From the NCBI GenBank assembly GCA_038131365.1, contig JAYPPH010000003.1:1-64000 (forward strand): a DNA stretch of 64,000 nucleotides, in the 5' to 3' direction. This document shows, in pieces, positions 61,499 to 64,000 of this stretch. Made by a program: the position numbers and the translations under genes. Each line of letters begins with the position of its first letter. The stretch's first letter is position 1. The notes beneath the pieces are model-generated. The model was given only the letters and a program-made list of their open reading frames with translations. It made no database searches and was not told the DNA's origin. Origin of the DNA: Marisalimonas marina. Lineage in GTDB: Bacteria; Pseudomonadota; Alphaproteobacteria; Puniceispirillales; Marisalimonadaceae.

Positions 61499-62242
61499 TT
61501 ACCAATTTTTAAAAATTACTGCTGACCCAATAACAGTAAGAACAACCAATATTATTTTTTTAAAAATATCCTGGGGTAAAATTTTCCTGATTTTAAAACC
61601 AAACTTTTGCATTAAGACAGCCGGAATTACTAGACTCAAGCTTATTAAAAAATCATTTAATGAAACTGGTTGATATATAAAAAAGACAGAATAAATAGGA
61701 ATAAGGCAACTAAAAATAGTTAGTGAGATTAATTCACTAAATTCTTCTTTTTCCAATTTTAAGCTTACTAAGTAAACGGCTATTAAAGGACCAACTAATG
61801 TTGTTATGCCGCCAATTACACCACAAAAAAGCCCATATAATGTTGAGAAGTATTTATTTAGTAATAGTTTTTTTTCTATTTTTAAATTAGTGAAATTTAT
61901 TATTGCTGACAAAACAATCATGAAGCCTATTAACTGACTTATAAGATTATCCTCGATTTTATGAAACAAAATACTTCCAATAATGATTCCTATGAAAACA
62001 CCTAGAGAGAGAAAAATAACTTTTTTGTAACTTTCAAAGTTATTAAACTTAATTTCTCTTAAATTGACAGCTATTACGGTAAAAAATAATAAAAAAATTG
62101 CCTGTTTAGGGTTTAACACAAATGATAAAATTGGAAGAGAAACGAGAGGCAAGCCAAAACTTATAACCCCTTTTGTGAACCCACCTAGTGATATTGCAAA
62201 CAAAATTAATGAAATTGAGTAAATATCTAAATTTTCAAACAT
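61499..62242 (-). CDS. TauE/SafE-family membrane transporter
   Basis: A 247-residue protein with eight hydrophobic segments in the two-repeat arrangement of TauE/SafE (DUF81): a first half with LGGFTKGVISFGLPLVSLPIL, a second with YGLFCGVIGGITTLVGPLIA, the paired GxxxGxxG-like motifs of the family. Members export sulfite, sulfoacetate or related small anions. It faces the TauD gene tail to tail and could remove the sulfite that TauD would produce. No signs of truncation. The gene stands by itself, with 75 bases before the next gene on the same strand. Confidence 0.92.
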   Translation of the reverse strand: MFENLDIYSISLILFAISLGGFTKGVISFGLPLVSLPILSFVLNPKQAIFLLFFTVIAVNLREIKFNNFESYKKVIFLSLGVFIGIIIGSILFHKIEDNLISQLIGFMIVLSAIINFTNLKIEKKLLLNKYFSTLYGLFCGVIGGITTLVGPLIAVYLVSLKLEKEEFSELISLTIFSCLIPIYSVFFIYQPVSLNDFLISLSLVIPAVLMQKFGFKIRKILPQDIFKKIILVVLTVIGSAVIFKNW

Positions 62243-62317
62243 TTTTTGAATTTTCTGAGTACAAACGAGATTATTAGTGAAAAATTTTAAATATTACCAA
62301 TGTTTAAGACTTAGTTT

Positions 62318-62662
62318 TTAAGGTTTTTTTACTTTTTCAATTCCAGTAGAAATAAGCCTAATGAGGTAACCATAAAAAATAGGTAAAAATGCTACTGAAA
62401 TAGCTGGGCCAATTTTTTCTACATCTGCATAGTGATTGCCTATCATAATTAGTCCAATTATCAGACCTATCCATCCCATGTAAACAGAACCATCTCCAAA
62501 ATTTCTAAAAAAATCTTTTGGATTTCCTTTTGCTAGAGCATATCCTATTGCACCACCTAAAACTAATAACAATGATGGCATATCAATAAATTTTTTATAA
62601 TCTATTGTCATTGTAGTACCAGCTACAATTCCAATTATTATCAAAACTCCAATGAATCTCAT
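62318..62662 (-). CDS. Compact MotA-like membrane protein
   Basis: A 114-residue integral membrane protein of four helices. The N-terminal half (MRFIGVLIIIGIVAGTTMTI, then FIDMPSLLLVLGGAIGYAL) aligns with the start of MotA (two helices with a PSLLIVxGG block), and the end (VEKIGPAISVAFLPIFYGYLI) with the MotA fourth helix pattern GPAxAVALLTTxYG. The large cytoplasmic domain that normally lies between helices 2 and 3 of MotA is reduced to about 15 residues. It could be a minimal channel subunit or a homologue with another use. No MotB-like gene is adjacent; the ExbD/MotB-like gene lies 6 kb away. Confidence 0.68.
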   Translation of the reverse strand: MRFIGVLIIIGIVAGTTMTIDYKKFIDMPSLLLVLGGAIGYALAKGNPKDFFRNFGDGSVYMGWIGLIIGLIMIGNHYADVEKIGPAISVAFLPIFYGYLIRLISTGIEKVKKP

Positions 62663-62778
62663 TTTTTAACCCATATTAATTAGATATTAATTTTAATTAT
62701 AAACTCTAAATAAAAAATTGAAAGAAAATCAACGATTGATAGGATAGTTAATATTAATAAATATTAGGGTTTTAATTG

Positions 62779-63477
62779 ATGAGTTTGTTAGGTAGTGCTG
62801 TTTTAGTTAATTGGGGTGGTATAATACCTGACAAGGAGGAAGACTATAATCAATGGCATAGTAAAGAGCATATGCCTGAAAGAATATCTTTGCCAGGATT
62901 TCTAAGAGGTTATAGGGCTATGGGAATTGAAGGTACTAATCTTAATCACAAATATTTTATGATGTACGAGGCTAAGAACAAAGAAGTATTTGTTTCAAAG
63001 GAATATTTAGAGAGATTAAATAACCCTACTAAGTGGACTAAAGAAATTTTATCTAATTATATATCACCATCTAGGACGATATGTAGTGTAATATCAAGTA
63101 AATCAATTGGTTCAGGAAACTTTATTTTAACTGTGAGGTTTTTAGATGAACAATTTAATAAAAATCATGATTTAGAACAATTAAAGGTTTTTATTAGTAA
63201 AGTTACAGAATTTCAAAATATAACAGGAATGCATTTTCTTGTGGGTGACAATAGCTTTGGTCAAATGAATACAGAAGAGAAAAAATATAGATCTTCTCAA
63301 GGTAAGCAAGATCAAATTATTTCTCAGGCAATAATTTTAGAAGGATTAAAATTAGATTCATTAAAAACTGCTTTGGATCACTTAATTCAGAAATTTTCAA
63401 TTAAAGAAAATGATAGAACAATTTTTAATTTCTATACTTGCCAGCACATACTGACTAAACAAGATTTTTCAAAATGA
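62779..63477 (+). CDS. Conserved hypothetical protein, EthD/dimeric alpha-beta-barrel-like
   Basis: A 232-residue soluble protein from the ATG at 62779. It appears to be two dimeric alpha/beta-barrel (EthD-like) repeats: the first begins LVNWGGIIPDKEEDYNQWHS with KEHMPERISLPGFLRGYR (the EHxxER...GFxRG pattern of that fold), the second carries GNFILTVRFLDEQF. Such domains bind small hydrophobic compounds; some take part in degradation of methyl ethers or in monooxygenase-like reactions. The function here is not known. A separate open frame begins close to its stop. Confidence 0.65.
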   Translation: MSLLGSAVLVNWGGIIPDKEEDYNQWHSKEHMPERISLPGFLRGYRAMGIEGTNLNHKYFMMYEAKNKEVFVSKEYLERLNNPTKWTKEILSNYISPSRTICSVISSKSIGSGNFILTVRFLDEQFNKNHDLEQLKVFISKVTEFQNITGMHFLVGDNSFGQMNTEEKKYRSSQGKQDQIISQAIILEGLKLDSLKTALDHLIQKFSIKENDRTIFNFYTCQHILTKQDFSK

Positions 63478-63835
63478 TGTTAAATCCTTTTGGGATTTAC
63501 TAATTTATTATTTTATATCTGAGAAAAAAGTTAATGTTTTAAGTATTAATTTAGATGAATTAACAATTATTACTATTGAACATTTCTATGAACTCACTGA
63601 AAATGCAATTTTTATAAAACAACCATTTGATCTAATAGAAAAGAAGGATAATTTAAGATCTAAGCCTATAGGTTGGATCTTTAGAAGAAACCTAGATTAT
63701 GTACAATTAAAACAAAATATTAATGGTGATTGGAACCAAAAGTTTTTGTGGAATTGTGAGGTCACAAAATTAGAAACATTAATGTTAGAAATTAATAATA
63801 AATTAAAAAAAATAAGAAATAATAGAAGCAACTAA
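63455..63835 (+). other. Open frame without a standard start codon
   Basis: An open frame runs from 63455 to the TAA at 63833-63835, with plausible protein-like composition (DVKSFWDLLIYYFISEKK, KPIGWIFRRNLDYVQLKQN). It contains no ATG, GTG or TTG in its first half; ATT at 63464 is the only start-like codon. It overlaps the preceding gene's end in the +1 frame. Losing one T from the T5 at 63465-63469 would fuse the two into one protein. It may therefore be a seventh-type frameshift case or a chance frame. No family recognised. Confidence 0.35.
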
Positions 63836-63941
63836 ATGTTTTAATATTAATTAAAAGTGGCATGTCAATCATAAATCATTTCAGTTGTAAATTATCAAAA
63901 CTCGTTTATACGGTAAATCACATGATTAATTATCACTTTGC

Positions 63942-64000
63942 TATAATGTTTATTAATAAGAAATTGTGTCAACTTTAATTATAGAAAAAATATGAGAAAC
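63942..64000 (+). promoter_or_regulatory. Possible promoter and start of the next gene
   Basis: A TATAAT at 63942-63947 has no good -35 box. An ATG at 63992 (TATGAGAAAC) is the last possible start in the window. It is cut off by the edge, so nothing more can be said. The rest of 63836-63941 is AT-rich with no visible feature. Confidence 0.3.

Overview
The window reads as a piece of an AT-rich, probably marine, alphaproteobacterial chromosome carrying one integrated island. Alphaproteobacterial markers are the PHB genes with a PhaR-type repressor and phasin, the four-gene ligase-associated DNA repair cluster, DUF2842- and DUF3726-like proteins and a 17-kDa-antigen-like glycine-zipper protein. 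Species and order cannot be fixed from sequence alone. TTG and GTG starts are common.

Region 1 (1-~10 kb): a DUF192 gene cut by the window edge, a tRNA-Pro(UGG), then an island made of a tyrosine integrase, a GC-rich metal/thiol module, the 3' remnant of a type I restriction hsdR gene and a 5'-truncated P4/D5-type primase-helicase. The GC-rich module (about 1760-8275) is far richer in G and C than its surroundings. It holds a MerR-controlled operon (CDF efflux, DsbB, DsbA, PCuAC, SCO1, DUF411, ZIP, LspA fragment) and several broken or chimeric genes: MerR, SbtA and LspA fragments spliced together, a MerR domain joined to a foreign tail, and a glutaredoxin joined to a GntR FCD domain.

Region 2 (10-39 kb) is mostly ordinary core: TTC38-like TPR protein, two-part YeeE/YedE transporter, several Fe(II)/2-oxoglutarate dioxygenases (three TauD-like and one PhyH-like across the window), PcaD-like hydrolase, crotonase, MBL hydrolase, DNA ligase/exonuclease/helicase/PdeM cluster, YeiH-like exporter, a full PHB module (phaC, phaP, phaR, phaZ, phaB), enolase-superfamily enzyme and a DUF3726/unknown/dipeptidase operon.

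Region 3 (40.0-60.6 kb) is the most interesting. About 22 consecutive genes, nearly all with signal peptides or membrane segments, include a MotA/TolQ/ExbB-like channel, an ExbD/MotB-like partner, a TonB/TolA-like anchored protein, proteins resembling LPP20, FlgT and CsgG (flagellar-ring and outer-membrane families), a lytic transglycosylase, a membrane-anchored Lon-like (S16) protein, a winged-helix regulator and several unrecognised proteins. No flagellar, Tol-Pal or TonB-receptor genes are present. I infer an uncharacterised ion-gradient-driven envelope machine.

Region 4 (60.6-64 kb): a TauD dioxygenase, a TauE/SafE exporter, a compact MotA-like membrane protein and small unassigned genes.

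Caution: seven genes outside the island (pdeM, phaC, an SDR and four in region 3) are each split by what looks like one extra base, often in a homopolymer. They are annotated here as single genes. Sequencing insertion errors, real mutations, or transcriptional slippage at the A8 and A10 runs are the possible explanations.
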